A stretch of 64,000 nt of DNA from JAFEDN01 sp963712715 (GCA_963712715.1 CAVQJI010000037.1:62001-126000), one strand, 5' to 3'; numbered from the stretch's first letter, positions 8,527 through 18,082 are shown. Program-made: numbers and translations. The notes: generated by a model from the sequence alone, not told the origin.

Positions 8527-8668
8527 ATTTCACCACTCAGCTACTGCGGAGGCAAAAAAACATGAATCTTCAAATATTTTTGCAAAAAATGCTTGGTTAC
8601 ATAGTGCGACTATGCTCCCGCGCATTTTTTGCCTCCTCGCTACGCTGGGTGGTGAAATATGCGGGTTA
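8517..8668. repeat. 152-bp element with perfect 20-bp terminal inverted repeats
   Basis: The ends TAACCCGCATATTTCACC... (8517-8536) and its exact complement (8649-8668) bound a mostly self-complementary interior (GGAGGCAAAAAA near one end, TTTTTTGCCTCC near the other). The left repeat contains the rsmJ start codon, and the right repeat contains the gshB stop codon, so the element fills the whole intergenic space. No transposase is present, so it is a MITE-type element. Confidence 0.88.
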
Positions 8669-9598
8669 AGAGATCGCATCGAGCAGCTGGCCAGCGATGT
8701 CGATATTATAAATGCGATTTAATTCGCGAGCGCAGGTCGGGCTGGTGACATTGATTTCTGTCAGATAATCGCCGATGACGTCAAGCCCTGCAAATATCAG
8801 GCCTTTTTCGCGCAGCGTTGGTCCGACCTGTTCACAGATCCATAAATCCCGGTCAGTGAGTTCGCGCCCCTCACCCGTAGCTCCCGCAGCTAAATTGCCG
8901 CGGAAATCGTCTGGATGAGGAATCCGCGCCAGTGCATAGGGAATGGGTTTACCATTAATCATTAAGATGCGTTTATCTCCCTCGCGGATTTTATCAATGA
9001 AACGTTGCGCCATCACCAGGCGTTGCCCCTGTTCCGTGAGAGTTTCAATAATCACACTGAGATTAGGGTCCTGCGCTGTCGCTTTAAATACCGAACGACC
9101 GCCCATGCCATCGAGGGGTTTTATAACAGCGTTTTTTTCGTGACGGACAAAATCTTTCAGTAACTGCATTTGACTGGTCACTAATGTTTTGGGACAGCAT
9201 TGCGGGAACCAGGCGGTAAACAGCTTTTCATTGGCGTCACGCAATCGGGCAGGATTATTAATGACTTTAAGTCCCTGACGATGCGCCTGCTCCAGTAAAT
9301 AAGTCAAATGAATATACTGCATGTTAACCGGCGGATCCTTGCGCATAAAAAAAATATCCAGCTCTGTCAATGGCCGGGAAATCATTTCTTCCAGTTGAAA
9401 CCAGGTAGTGGGATTGTCTTCGACTGTGATTTTTTGCATGCGTCCGAAGCAAACGCCCTCTTCAAGCCAGAGCGAGTGCGGTTCTAAATAATAATTTTCG
9501 AAGCCGCGTTCCTGGGCAGCCAGTAAGATGGCAAAACTCGTATCTTTTTTTACATTAATTTTCGCAATCGGGTCCATCAGCATACCGAGCGAGGTCAT
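8666..9598 (-). CDS. gshB: Glutathione synthetase
   Basis: A 310-residue ATP-grasp enzyme joining gamma-glutamylcysteine and glycine. Visible features are MLMDPIAKINVKKDTSFAIL at the N-terminus, MRKDPPVNMQYI, the ATP-grasp segments VIKPLDGMGGRSVF and AQRFIDKIREGDKRILM, and the C-terminal EINVTSPTCARELN. The start at 9598 gives an ATGA overlap with the gshA stop, so the two genes are translationally coupled. The stop codon is supplied by the inverted repeat of the downstream element. Confidence 0.95.
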   Translation of the reverse strand: MTSLGMLMDPIAKINVKKDTSFAILLAAQERGFENYYLEPHSLWLEEGVCFGRMQKITVEDNPTTWFQLEEMISRPLTELDIFFMRKDPPVNMQYIHLTYLLEQAHRQGLKVINNPARLRDANEKLFTAWFPQCCPKTLVTSQMQLLKDFVRHEKNAVIKPLDGMGGRSVFKATAQDPNLSVIIETLTEQGQRLVMAQRFIDKIREGDKRILMINGKPIPYALARIPHPDDFRGNLAAGATGEGRELTDRDLWICEQVGPTLREKGLIFAGLDVIGDYLTEINVTSPTCARELNRIYNIDIAGQLLDAIS

Positions 9599-10854
9599 AG
9601 AGATACCTGCGAAGAAACCGCGGTCAGTTCTCTGGCTGAGGCCAGTAAAGCGAGACGTGCGATGACTCCGTATGCGTAAAAACGGCTGGAATCCGCTCCG
9701 CATTTTGCGGTGTGACAGGCCTTGGGAAGCGGCAGTGGCGCAAAATCCATCCCCGGTGAGTTTAAATTTTCCCTCGGGCCGCGCTGTTTATGAATGCGGT
9801 AAAAACCCCCGATCACATGACGCCCAATGGTGTAAATGACCGGTTCAGCCACCGCGTTATCCGCCCCAACCGTTTCAAAAGTATGCACGCCTTCCTGGAT
9901 AATCGCTTTGGTGACCTGTTTTCCTCCTTTAATGACCGACATTTTTTGACGTTGTTTGCGGTTTAAATGCCTTAGTTCTTCCGGATCGTCAATCATCATC
10001 ACTGCCATGCCGTAAGTGCCCTGATCGGCTTTAACCACTAAAAACGGCGGGGTATTAATTTGATATTGCGCATATTTTTCACGGATGCGGGTCAACAAAC
10101 CGCCGGCGCGAGTTATCAGGCATTCCTGACCTTCGGGATTATTAAAATCGACATCGGGGCATTGATCGAAATAAGGCATTATCAGCCATGGATCGATCTG
10201 AATGGCTTGTGCAAACTGCTGACAGACTGCCTGGTAGTGGCTAAAATGCTCCGACTTCAACCGGGTGGTCCAGCCTAATTTCACCGGTGGTAAAATGATT
10301 TGCCCAAGGCCTTGCAGGATTTCAGGTACACCGGACGATAAATCATTATTCAACAGGATGCAGCAGACATTAAATCCGTTTACGCCGATGATATCACCGC
10401 GGCGCACCAACGGTTCGATGGTTAATTCACGCCCGGAAGGCAGGGTTTGCTTCTGCGCCTCTGTGATCTCGGGACTGAGCGAGCCGATGCGAACTTCAAA
10501 CCCTGCCTGTAATAAAATGTCGTGCAATACCGCCACACTTTCAAAATAAAACGGGTTACGGGTATGACTTTCGGGGATAAGCAAAATCTGCGAAATACCT
10601 GGGCTTAATTCGGCGATGGTGGCCTGCATAGCCTGCACGTAGAGTGGCATGCTGGCGGGGTTCAGGTTATTGAAACCTGCGGGGAACAGATTGGTATCGA
10701 CCGGCGCCAGCTTGAATCCTGCATTCCGTAAATCCATCGATCCATAAATAGGCGGGCGGTATTGGAGCCATTGCTGGCGAAACCAGGCTTCAATAGGGGC
10801 GCAGGATTTTTCGAGGTGTTGGCTAATGTCAATACTTGTGCTGATTGTACGCAT
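9595..10854 (-). CDS. gshA: Glutamate-cysteine ligase, proteobacterial (Acidithiobacillus-like) type
   Basis: First enzyme of glutathione synthesis, of the minor family distinct from E. coli GshA (the type annotated from Thiobacillus ferrooxidans). Recognisable segments are GSMDLRNAGFKLAPVDTNLF, LIPESHTRNPFYF, VKADQGTYGMAVM and IYTIGRHVIGGFYR. The start at 10854 (MRTISTSIDIS) is preferred to 10893 because GGAG lies 8-9 bases upstream. It is coupled to gshB by a 4-base overlap and divergent from djlA. Confidence 0.88.
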   Translation of the reverse strand: MRTISTSIDISQHLEKSCAPIEAWFRQQWLQYRPPIYGSMDLRNAGFKLAPVDTNLFPAGFNNLNPASMPLYVQAMQATIAELSPGISQILLIPESHTRNPFYFESVAVLHDILLQAGFEVRIGSLSPEITEAQKQTLPSGRELTIEPLVRRGDIIGVNGFNVCCILLNNDLSSGVPEILQGLGQIILPPVKLGWTTRLKSEHFSHYQAVCQQFAQAIQIDPWLIMPYFDQCPDVDFNNPEGQECLITRAGGLLTRIREKYAQYQINTPPFLVVKADQGTYGMAVMMIDDPEELRHLNRKQRQKMSVIKGGKQVTKAIIQEGVHTFETVGADNAVAEPVIYTIGRHVIGGFYRIHKQRGPRENLNSPGMDFAPLPLPKACHTAKCGADSSRFYAYGVIARLALLASARELTAVSSQVSL

Positions 10855-10898
10855 GATGTACTCCGGATTTATGCTGAATATGTTATCATACACGGGAT

Positions 10899-11695
10899 AT
10901 GCGGTGGAATGGTAAAATTATTGGCGCAATGATCGGTTTAATCCTTGGGCATCCCGGATGGGTAGTGTTAGGAGTGATCATTGGCCATTTGTATGACATA
11001 GGCTTTTTCAGCCGGATATTACCTCAAGTCGCAGCCCGTAGCCCGCAGGGGGTGCAAAGGATTTTTTTCGATAGTACCTTTTCGGTGATGGGGTATCTCG
11101 CCAAAGCCGATGGGCGGGTGAGCGAAAGTGAAATTCGCGCAGCCGAACAGGTGATGCAGCAAATGGATCTGGGGCCGGAAATGAAGCGTGAGGCCATCGG
11201 TTTATTCAATCAGGGCAAGCAGGGAGATTTTGATTTAACCGCGGCTATGCGACGTTTAAAAACCGCCTGCGGACAACATCCCCATTTATTACGGACCTTT
11301 TTAGAAATTCAAATCCAGATCGCCAATGCAGAAGGTCAGATTAGCCAAGGTAAACGCTCGGCTTTACAGGCCATCTGCGCCGAATTGGGTATTCACGGAT
11401 TTATGTTTGAGCAGTTTGAACAACAGGCTTATGCGAGCAGAATTATCAACGCAGTTATCACCGGCCCCGGTCTAACCCGGCTCAACAATTAGCAGACGCC
11501 TACCAGATTCTGGGTGCTTCCAAAGAAGCGAGTGATGCTGAAGTCAAAAAAGCCTACCGGCGATTGATCAGCCAAAACCATCCTGATAAATTAATGTCAC
11601 AGGGATTGCCCCCGGAAATGATAAAACTGGCGAACGAACGCACTCAAAAAATTAAAAGCGCTTACGAAACCATTAAAAAAGCACGTAATATATAG
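10899..11695 (+). pseudogene. djlA: DjlA-like membrane co-chaperone, frameshifted before its J domain
   Basis: The first frame (10899-11492) encodes the N-terminal membrane segment (GAMIGLILGHPGWVVLGVII) and the TerB-like middle domain (FSVMGYLAKADGRVSESEI). The C-terminal J domain follows in another frame: QQLADAYQILGASKEAS, then KKAYRRLISQ and the HPDK signature, ending at 11693-11695. The shift lies between about 11440 and 11490. DjlA is a type III DnaJ anchored in the inner membrane that stimulates DnaK and has been linked to intracellular growth in related pathogens. As read, the J domain is lost. Confidence 0.85.
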
Positions 11696-11720
11696 ATTTC
11701 AAATAAAATTGTTTCTAACC

Positions 11721-11805
11721 GTCATGGCGAGCGCGAGCGAAGCGATCCAGTACAGAGCGTTGATCGAAGTACGAACTGGATTGCTTCGCTCACGCTCGCA
11801 ATGAC
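11721..11805. repeat. GTCATTGCGAGCG-type palindromic repeat, copy 1
   Basis: A near-palindrome running from GTCATGGCGAGCGCGAGC to GCTCGCAATGAC, with central AGCGAAGC/GCTTCGCT and CCAG/CTGG pairs. It lies between djlA and tsaC. Further copies are at 24390-24492 and 43797-43871. Confidence 0.88.
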
Positions 11806-11837
11806 AGCTTAAACATAGGCAAAATCGGAGAATTTGT

Positions 11838-12404
11838 ATGACACTCGCCATTGATTCCAGCGATCTCGGCGCCGCTCTGGCATGTCTTCGTCAGGGACAG
11901 ATTATCGCTTATCCTACAGAGGCGGTTTATGGTTTTGGCTGCGATCCATTTTGTTTAGAGGCTGTTAATCGCGTATTGCTCCTGAAAAAGCGCAATGTCG
12001 ATAAGGGCCTGATTCTGGTGGCTGCGAGTTGGGAACAGGTGGAATCCCTGATCGAGCCTATTCCACCCCGGGCGTTAGCCCAGGCGCTGGCCACCTGGCC
12101 GGGTCCTTTCACATGGATTTTTCCAGCCAGTCCTCTGGCGCCGGCATGGATTCGCGGACGCCACCGCGGCGTGGCCTTGCGGGTCAGCGACCACCCCGTG
12201 GTGCGGGAATTATGCCAGGCTTTTCGGGGGCCGATTGTCTCCACCAGCGCCAACCGTGAAGGTGAACCGCCCCTGCGTGATTACAGAACGTTGCAAATAA
12301 TGTTTGGCAAACAGGTGGATTTTATTATTCCTGGCAAGGTTGGCGGGCAAAGCCGTCCGACAATTATCCGGGATGCGATTTCGGGGGTTATTTTACGGGA
12401 TTAG
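11838..12404 (+). CDS. tsaC: Threonylcarbamoyl-AMP synthase TsaC
   Basis: A 188-residue YrdC/Sua5-fold enzyme making threonylcarbamoyl-AMP for tRNA t6A modification. Motifs are IIAYPTEAVYGFGCDP, LLKKRNVDKGLILVA, PGPFTWIFP and PIVSTSANREGEPP. The length fits the short TsaC form without the Sua5 domain. It is followed after 11 bases by a gene of unknown function in the same direction. Confidence 0.94.
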   Translation: MTLAIDSSDLGAALACLRQGQIIAYPTEAVYGFGCDPFCLEAVNRVLLLKKRNVDKGLILVAASWEQVESLIEPIPPRALAQALATWPGPFTWIFPASPLAPAWIRGRHRGVALRVSDHPVVRELCQAFRGPIVSTSANREGEPPLRDYRTLQIMFGKQVDFIIPGKVGGQSRPTIIRDAISGVILRD

Positions 12405-12415
12405 GAGTTCAATAT

Positions 12416-13867
12416 ATGAAAAAATTAAAGCCAAATCAGCTTCGTAATGTCATAGCCGCTTATGAAGAAATAGGCCAGGAGAGAGAATTTATCGAAAAAA
12501 TGGCCGAGTACGTGGCGCGCTACCGTTTTTTTATCATGAAACGGTCCTCGGACAGCTATGAACATAGCGCGTTTAATGCGGACTTCAATCAAATTTATAT
12601 TAATCCGCTTATCGCCATATTAAAAGATAGATATTTGCTGCGTCCCATTCATGCGCAAACCAGAATTGATTGTATCCAGAAAATATTAAATAAAATGGTT
12701 GGGTCAGCCGATCATAATGACACCTGGGTTGTATCGCTTTCTGTCGCTGCTTATCGACAACCCTGGGGTTGGCCGCCTTATCGACATCTAACTGAAGAAA
12801 TTGCGATCCATAATATAAAAATGCTGAAACGCAGAAAACCTGTTATAAAATTTTCATCGAAAAAAATTCCTGACAATTTCAGGTTTAATCTGTTCAACAA
12901 AACCCTGGTCAATATTGTAAACAGAAATGAATACATGGAAACTCACATGCCGCATGATTTTAACCGGTATCTGTATCCAAAAAAGTTTTTGGTATTGTTT
13001 GTGTTGCTGATGGTCTTTATTTTATGTGTAAGATTTGTTTTTTCAAAAGATAATTTTTCGGCGGTGATAACGCTGTTGATGACGCCTCTTTTACTGATAG
13101 CGCAGGCTTCTTTGTACGGTTTATTCAATGCTTGTCTGCCTTCTTATTTGGATCTGGACAAACTGCCTGGATCTCTTGGGTTGGGATTGTTGACGGAATT
13201 AAAAGAGAATATTGCTGAAGAAATAGAAATCCTGAGAATGCGGCTTCCGGTTAAGAAAACAATACCCGTTGCTAAGGAAATCGATTCTAAGGTTTTATCT
13301 AACAGCTTTACTCAGCCGACAGCCACTCTATTTTCTCCAAATAATGATGACCTGTTTACAGTTCCTGCTTCGGTTAAAACAAAACAGAAGACCCATTCCA
13401 GTCAACCCTCCCTGTGCCTGTCCCTGTCCCTGTCGGAAGCGCCGATCATTTACACTTGGCAAACTAAAAAATACGGTGAAATTAAATTTCAGCTAGGCCG
13501 TGTGAGTGAAAAAATTGTCCCACTATGGTCAGCCTCAAAGCGCTTTGATCAACGTTATGTGGTGTTATTTCCTCGGGAAACGCTGGCTGGAGAAGAAAAA
13601 TTAATCACTGCTTTTTGGAAAACCGCGCGGGTGGGTCGTATTGTTCACCCTAAAGAACAGGCGGGTTATGTGCTGATATCTGACTTGGAAAAAAGAAGCG
13701 CTAAATATAAGCTCTCGTCTTCTGCGATATTTAAAATCAAGACTCCGCCTCATTCTGAATACGGCGCTTATCGGCAGGCTGTTTCACCGTGCGAAATAGA
13801 AGACTCAAAAGCCGATGATATACAATTATTGTGTGTGGAATCGCCCGTAAAAATTAAAAATCATTAA
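12416..13867 (+). CDS. Hypothetical membrane protein with two central membrane segments
   Basis: 483 residues that I do not recognise. An AGGAG ribosome site precedes the start. The N-terminal 180 residues are basic and likely helical. Two hydrophobic segments sit at about 181-203 (FLVLFVLLMVFILCVRFVF) and 212-235. The C-terminal half is Ser/Thr-rich, with a short degenerate repeat (LCLSLSLSEA), and ends in a compact region. It has no signal peptide. The lack of recognisable families and the layout resemble effector-type or lineage-specific proteins of intracellular bacteria, but that is only an inference. Confidence 0.6.
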   Translation: MKKLKPNQLRNVIAAYEEIGQEREFIEKMAEYVARYRFFIMKRSSDSYEHSAFNADFNQIYINPLIAILKDRYLLRPIHAQTRIDCIQKILNKMVGSADHNDTWVVSLSVAAYRQPWGWPPYRHLTEEIAIHNIKMLKRRKPVIKFSSKKIPDNFRFNLFNKTLVNIVNRNEYMETHMPHDFNRYLYPKKFLVLFVLLMVFILCVRFVFSKDNFSAVITLLMTPLLLIAQASLYGLFNACLPSYLDLDKLPGSLGLGLLTELKENIAEEIEILRMRLPVKKTIPVAKEIDSKVLSNSFTQPTATLFSPNNDDLFTVPASVKTKQKTHSSQPSLCLSLSLSEAPIIYTWQTKKYGEIKFQLGRVSEKIVPLWSASKRFDQRYVVLFPRETLAGEEKLITAFWKTARVGRIVHPKEQAGYVLISDLEKRSAKYKLSSSAIFKIKTPPHSEYGAYRQAVSPCEIEDSKADDIQLLCVESPVKIKNH

Positions 13868-13885
13868 TTATAGGATACATGCTTT

Positions 13886-14348
13886 ATGATTAATTTTAAT
13901 TGGTACAAATTTTCTGAATTAACCGTTGAAAAACTCTATGCTGTTCTCGCCTTACGTTCTGATATATTTGTTGTGGAGCAGCGCTGTCCTTATCTGGATC
14001 CGGATGGTAAGGATATTTTTGCATTGCATTTGTTAGGCATGGAAAAGGATTCATTGGTTGCCTATATTCGTCTTTTCCCTCCTACGGATATTGAGAATTA
14101 TATTATCTTTGGCCGTGTGGTTACTGCAAGATCAGCACGTAAAAAAGGATACGGGAAAAAGTTAATTCAGGAATTGCTCGCTTATTGTGATGCCCATTTT
14201 CCAGAGACCATCATTAAATGTTCTGCGCAATATTATTTAAAGCAATTTTATGAGGGATTTGGATTTAAAACGGTACGGGGACATCTACGAAGAAGACAGC
14301 ATTCCTCACATAGCAATGCAAAGAGATCCGTCAGGCTTGTCAAATTAA
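13886..14348 (+). pseudogene. elaA: ElaA-type GNAT acetyltransferase, frameshifted near the C-terminus
   Basis: The N-terminal part is a clear ElaA: ALRSDIFVVEQRCPYLDPDGKD, FGRVVTARSARKKGYGKKLI (acetyl-CoA loop), and AQYYLKQFYEGFGFKTV. At the GGGG run 14277-14280 the reading frame then departs from the family. Removing one G gives RDIYEEDSIPHIAM, which is the conserved ElaA ending, and a stop at 14346-14348. The uncorrected frame instead runs on to 14389 as Arg/Ser-rich sequence overlapping the next gene. The corrected genes do not overlap, which supports the reconstruction. Confidence 0.82.
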
Positions 14349-14376
14349 CAAGCCTGACAAATTCTTCGGGGGTGGA

Positions 14377-14771
14377 TCAGGAATATTGAACGTAAATTGA
14401 ACAATCGTTGCTCTGGTCCCCAATAGTGACAACCAGGTTCTTATAATGTTCATGAATAATTTTGCTGGCTTCGTGATTGTAAGCCACTACTGAAGCGCAG
14501 CCATTATTTTCGTTATTTAATTTAAAGAAAAGAATTGATAAATGCCCATATCACTGGTGGGATTTTTTAATTTTACATCATAATTAAAAGAAAGAGTCAC
14601 TGAACCTGCGATTTTTTTGCTGAAATCGGCGCCATCACCGATTCTCATACTGTATTCACCATCCTGATTCGTTTGATTAATAACCTTGACATGAATGTCT
14701 TGAGCAAAGGCTGCCATGCTGGCCATTAATCCTGCAACACAAATGGTCGCTTTTTTGAATATCATTTTCAT
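14377..14771 (-). pseudogene. Small secreted protein of unknown function, probably frameshifted
   Basis: The start at 14771 has an AGGGAG ribosome site and a clean signal peptide (KKATICVAGLMASMAAFAQ). The first frame stops at 14517 after GIYQFFSLN. Shifting frame at the TTAAATTAAATAAC stretch (about 14515-14525) continues as NNENNGCASVVAYNHEASK, then a segment with KNLVVTIGDQSNDCSIYVQYS to a stop at 14377-14379. This gives about 130 residues with two cysteines that could pair. No family recognised. Confidence 0.55.
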
Positions 14772-14879
14772 AAAAATCTCCCTGTTAATAAATAAGATAA
14801 ACAATCGAATTATACACTTTTAGAAGAGATCAGATCAAGTCTGAAATTTAATACGGCCATTAGAGCCAAAGCTATAACG

Positions 14880-15302
14880 TCAGACGGCTTCAGGAAGAAT
14901 TTGGGATAAAAGTTGATAATAATTGAGAACTTTGAGTTTGTAGCGTGCGTTCAGATTGGGGGTAAAAGAATGATAATTAGCGACGCCGCTCCAATAGTCG
15001 TGGGATTGTGTGATCTTGGTGCTTAAAATCCAGGCGCCGGCCATGACGTTGACGCAGGGATCGTAGCGCAATAATTTTTCGGTATACCCGTATTTTTTAA
15101 TCGTGGGCAGCCAGCTCGAATTAATCTGCATGGGGCCGTAATCGTAAGTGCCATTTTTATTCTGCCGGGCAACGCCGACGTCTCCGCCTTCGGTGGCAAT
15201 GACGGAAATAATCACTTTAGCCGGTATATAATAAGTTATGGCTGCCTGATTAATACATTCAATGGGCACACCATGAATTAGCAATGCACTGGCCATTGCC
15301 AT
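14880..15302 (-). CDS. Small lytic transglycosylase (SLT domain, VirB1/TrbN-like)
   Basis: A 140-residue peptidoglycan hydrolase. The N-terminus is a short hydrophobic leader (ASALLIHGVPIECINQAA). The likely catalytic Glu is E38 in VIATEGGDVG, followed by the SLT signature YDYGPMQINSSWLP and ...MAGAWIL...YWSGVANYHS. Such small enzymes open local holes for secretion or conjugation machinery, but none is next to it. It is a lone gene between the broken secreted protein and the MerR regulator. Confidence 0.82.
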   Translation of the reverse strand: MAMASALLIHGVPIECINQAAITYYIPAKVIISVIATEGGDVGVARQNKNGTYDYGPMQINSSWLPTIKKYGYTEKLLRYDPCVNVMAGAWILSTKITQSHDYWSGVANYHSFTPNLNARYKLKVLNYYQLLSQILPEAV

Positions 15303-15371
15303 GCTTCTCCATAAAAAATATATTGGGAGGAAGAGTATGCCATATTACCGTCGGGATGTCTACCGCCTTAA

Positions 15372-15716
15372 TCATTTCTTAAGCCTTCGCAGTGCGGAGT
15401 AGATGCGCTCGCAGCGCCGCGCGACTTTATGACTGGCGGCTTCCAGGGTAAAGCCATCGTCCAGCAAATCTTTAATCAGTAGAATTTTTTTAATCTCTCC
15501 GTAGTTAAACCGGCGTGTTGTCGATCCGGTGGAGTCGGTCACGGGTTTAATAATGCCTTTTTGTTGCCAGTAACGTAACTGACGTTGGGGAATGCCGGTA
15601 ATTTCGGCAACTTCACCGATACCCACAATTAATTTTGAGATCAATTCCTGATCTTCGCTAATCGATTGTAAGTCCAGATTACCAATGAGGTCTGGAGGTT
15701 TTTTGGATCTGCTCAT
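15372..15716 (-). CDS. MerR-family transcriptional regulator
   Basis: 114 residues. The MerR winged helix is at about 30-70: GIGEVAEITGIPQRQLRYWQ, then KGIIKPV and the RRFNYGEIKKI wing. The C-terminus is short and contains few cysteines, so it is not a typical metal sensor. It is divergent from the Bcr/CflA-type exporter, whose promoter region carries a 7-bp-arm palindrome, making local control of the exporter likely. Confidence 0.88.
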   Translation of the reverse strand: MSRSKKPPDLIGNLDLQSISEDQELISKLIVGIGEVAEITGIPQRQLRYWQQKGIIKPVTDSTGSTTRRFNYGEIKKILLIKDLLDDGFTLEAASHKVARRCERIYSALRRLKK

Positions 15717-15739
15717 AATTTATATTTATACCATAATTG

Positions 15740-15794
15740 TTGACGTTCTGGCACTCTTTTGATATTATTTACCTAAATTGTAATTTAATTACAA
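15740..15794 (+). promoter_or_regulatory. Sigma70-type promoter and palindromic operator for the MFS exporter
   Basis: TTGACG at 15740-15745 and TATTAT at 15763-15768 are separated by 17 bases, facing the exporter start at 15827. Immediately downstream, 15778-15794 is the palindrome TTGTAAT-TTA-ATTACAA, placed where a bound protein would block transcription. The divergent MerR protein is the obvious candidate, though MerR proteins usually bind between -35 and -10, so another repressor is possible. Confidence 0.55.
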
Positions 15795-15826
15795 AAAATG
15801 ACAAATATTTAAAATAGGATAATTAT

Positions 15827-17062
15827 ATGAATAATTCAGCTCCTCAGGCAGCCAGCCTGTCAAAAAAACGCTTTTGGGCTGCTTTGGCGATGGTGGCGGT
15901 GCCGCTTTCAGGTTTGAGCATCGATATTTTTGTTCCATCGTTGCCTGCCGTCACCCGTTTCTTTCAGGTGGATCAATCCTTGGTGCAACTAACCATCAGT
16001 ATCTACATATTGGGTTTCGGTCTCGGACAATTTTTGGCAGGTAGCATAGTCGATAGCATTGGCCGCAAAAAACCTTTTGTATGGTCATTTCTGGTTTATT
16101 TTCTGGCTTCGTTGCTGATTCCTTTTTCCAACAATATTTATGAATTATTAGCGCTGCGATTCCTGCAGGGTATCGCAGTGGCTTTTGTGAGCGTACCGAT
16201 GCGCGCGGTAATCTCGGATTTATTTTCAGGCAAAGAATTTTATAAAATGATGAATTACATGACTCTGTGTTGGGCAATTGGACCCATCATCGCCCCTGCA
16301 ATCGGTGGTTATTTGCAGCATTTTTTTGGCTGGCGTTCTTCGTTTTATTTTTTAGCCATTTACGCCATTATCGCCTTGTTGCTGGTAGCGTATTGGCTTC
16401 CTGAAACTTTACGGGAGAAAAAGCGCCTACATTTTCCGCGAATAATCAATGATTTTTGCACTATTATGACTCATCGGAATTATGTCGGCGGAGTCGTGTG
16501 TCTGGGGGTATTATGGTCGATAGTTATTTTATTCAGTATCGTCGGGCCTTTCCTCATTCAAAACGTGTTGCATTATTCCGCCGTTGAGTTCGGTCATATG
16601 GCCCTAATGATGGGGGTAGCCTGGTTTTTGGGAAACATCACCAACCGCATATCGATAAACGTAAATTTCGCTATAAAAGTCCGGTTTTGTCTCAGCATTA
16701 TGTTTATCAATTCCCTGGTTATGCTGGGCATCGCTGTCGTAAAAACTGTAAATTTGCCGGATTTGCTGATACAAACGTTTATTATGATTTATTTGGGTGG
16801 CATTATTTTTCCCAATTATTTTGCCCGAAACATTTCCTGGTTTCCCAATAGTGCGGCCACAGCTAATTCGTTATCCGGGTGTTTCATGACTATCATTGCA
16901 GGAATTACCTCTGGAATAGGCTCATTATTAAAGTCTAATTCTCAAGTGCCGCTGACCATGAGCTATCTGGTCGTTATTATAATTTGCATAGGAGTTTATC
17001 TGTTGACGGCGTCGGAAAAGAAAATCAGTCTGAAAAGCAATGCTGAACCATTGCATCCGTAA
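15827..17062 (+). CDS. MFS drug-resistance exporter, Bcr/CflA type
   Basis: 411 residues with 12 hydrophobic segments. Segment 1 carries the family pattern PLSGLSIDIFVPSLPAV. The MFS loop motif is GQFLAGSIVDSIGRKKPF, and an ALRFLQGIAVAF segment follows. It is a proton-driven inner-membrane efflux pump of unknown substrate. The last 38 bases overlap the convergent acyl-CoA hydrolase gene. Confidence 0.88.
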   Translation: MNNSAPQAASLSKKRFWAALAMVAVPLSGLSIDIFVPSLPAVTRFFQVDQSLVQLTISIYILGFGLGQFLAGSIVDSIGRKKPFVWSFLVYFLASLLIPFSNNIYELLALRFLQGIAVAFVSVPMRAVISDLFSGKEFYKMMNYMTLCWAIGPIIAPAIGGYLQHFFGWRSSFYFLAIYAIIALLLVAYWLPETLREKKRLHFPRIINDFCTIMTHRNYVGGVVCLGVLWSIVILFSIVGPFLIQNVLHYSAVEFGHMALMMGVAWFLGNITNRISINVNFAIKVRFCLSIMFINSLVMLGIAVVKTVNLPDLLIQTFIMIYLGGIIFPNYFARNISWFPNSAATANSLSGCFMTIIAGITSGIGSLLKSNSQVPLTMSYLVVIIICIGVYLLTASEKKISLKSNAEPLHP

Positions 17063-18074
17063 TCTCTGCCAGGTTCGCCGGCAGCCAGTGAGGACAATGA
17101 TCCCTGTCGATCACTGCCGCGCGGACCCCTTCCATAAAATCATGGCCGCGAATCAAATGCTTCACCAAACGGCTGTTTTCCGCCATCACTGCTGGAAAAT
17201 TTAAATATTCGCAATGCTGTAAATGAGCATGGGTAATTTTAAGGCTAAACGGAGACTGTGCGGCGAGAACCGCGGCTGTGGATTGACACCATGGGTCATT
17301 GGACTGACTGAGTTCATTCATTATTTCCTCTATTGAATTTCTTGAAAAATGCTCATTAATTTGTGGAGAATGATCCCTAAAGGTATAAAGATGAGCGGCG
17401 GGTTTTTGATGAAATCCATTGATTATTTGGGTAACAGCAGCAAAATCGTCGCTATTAAAAGCAGTATTTATCAGTGTTTTTTCCAATTCATCGAGGCTGG
17501 AGCTTCGGATCACCGCAGTCACTAAACCTGATTCAAAAACATCTCCCGCCAGTGCCCGCTCGCCAGTCAGTGCTAAATAATTTCCGGTATGACCGGACAA
17601 GCGAGTTAAATGATAACCCGTGCCAACGTCTGGAAAAAAACCAATGCGAGTTTCCGGCATTGCCCAGATCAGCCGTTCGGTGGCGACGGAATGTGAACCA
17701 TGAATCGACAGACCGACGCCGCCTCCCATAGTAATGCCATCTAAAAATGAGACATAAGGTTTTGAAAATTGAAATATGGCCTGATTCATGGCGTATTCCT
17801 GCTGGAAGAAAACCATGGCTTCCTCATAGCGGCCCTGCCTGGCGCATAAATCATAAACGGCGCGCACATCGCCACCCGCGCAAAACGCCCGATCACCTGC
17901 GCCGGTAATAATGATGGCTTTAATGGATCGTTGTTCCTGCCACAGAGTTAATTGTTGATGAATGGCTGCGCACATTTGCAAATTTAGCGCATTCAAACTT
18001 TGCGGGCGATTTAATATAATTTTGCCCACATCACCTCCGGCGCCTGGTATAACCCTAAAAATAATATCCATCAT
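17025..18074 (-). CDS. Enoyl-CoA hydratase/isomerase family, 3-hydroxyisobutyryl-CoA hydrolase-like
   Basis: 349 residues of the crotonase fold. NRPQSLNALNLQM and AFCAGGDVRAVYD form the first oxyanion segment. DGITMGGGVGLSIHGSHSVATE and MPETRIGFFPDVGTGYHL form the second. This ECH_2 pattern and length match 3-hydroxyisobutyryl-CoA hydrolases of valine catabolism rather than simple hydratases. No other valine-degradation gene is adjacent. It overlaps the end of the convergent MFS gene. Confidence 0.85.
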   Translation of the reverse strand: MMDIIFRVIPGAGGDVGKIILNRPQSLNALNLQMCAAIHQQLTLWQEQRSIKAIIITGAGDRAFCAGGDVRAVYDLCARQGRYEEAMVFFQQEYAMNQAIFQFSKPYVSFLDGITMGGGVGLSIHGSHSVATERLIWAMPETRIGFFPDVGTGYHLTRLSGHTGNYLALTGERALAGDVFESGLVTAVIRSSSLDELEKTLINTAFNSDDFAAVTQIINGFHQKPAAHLYTFRDHSPQINEHFSRNSIEEIMNELSQSNDPWCQSTAAVLAAQSPFSLKITHAHLQHCEYLNFPAVMAENSRLVKHLIRGHDFMEGVRAAVIDRDHCPHWLPANLAEITDAMVQHCFSD

Positions 18075-18082
18075 ACTTCCTC

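Noticed and set aside
11721..11805. CRISPR-like repeat
   Set aside because: Copies are single, far apart and palindromic over their whole length, with no spacer array or cas genes.
14880..15302. Transglycosylase as evidence of a conjugation or type IV secretion locus
   Set aside because: No VirB/Dot/Tra-like gene lies anywhere in the window, so the enzyme alone does not show such a system.
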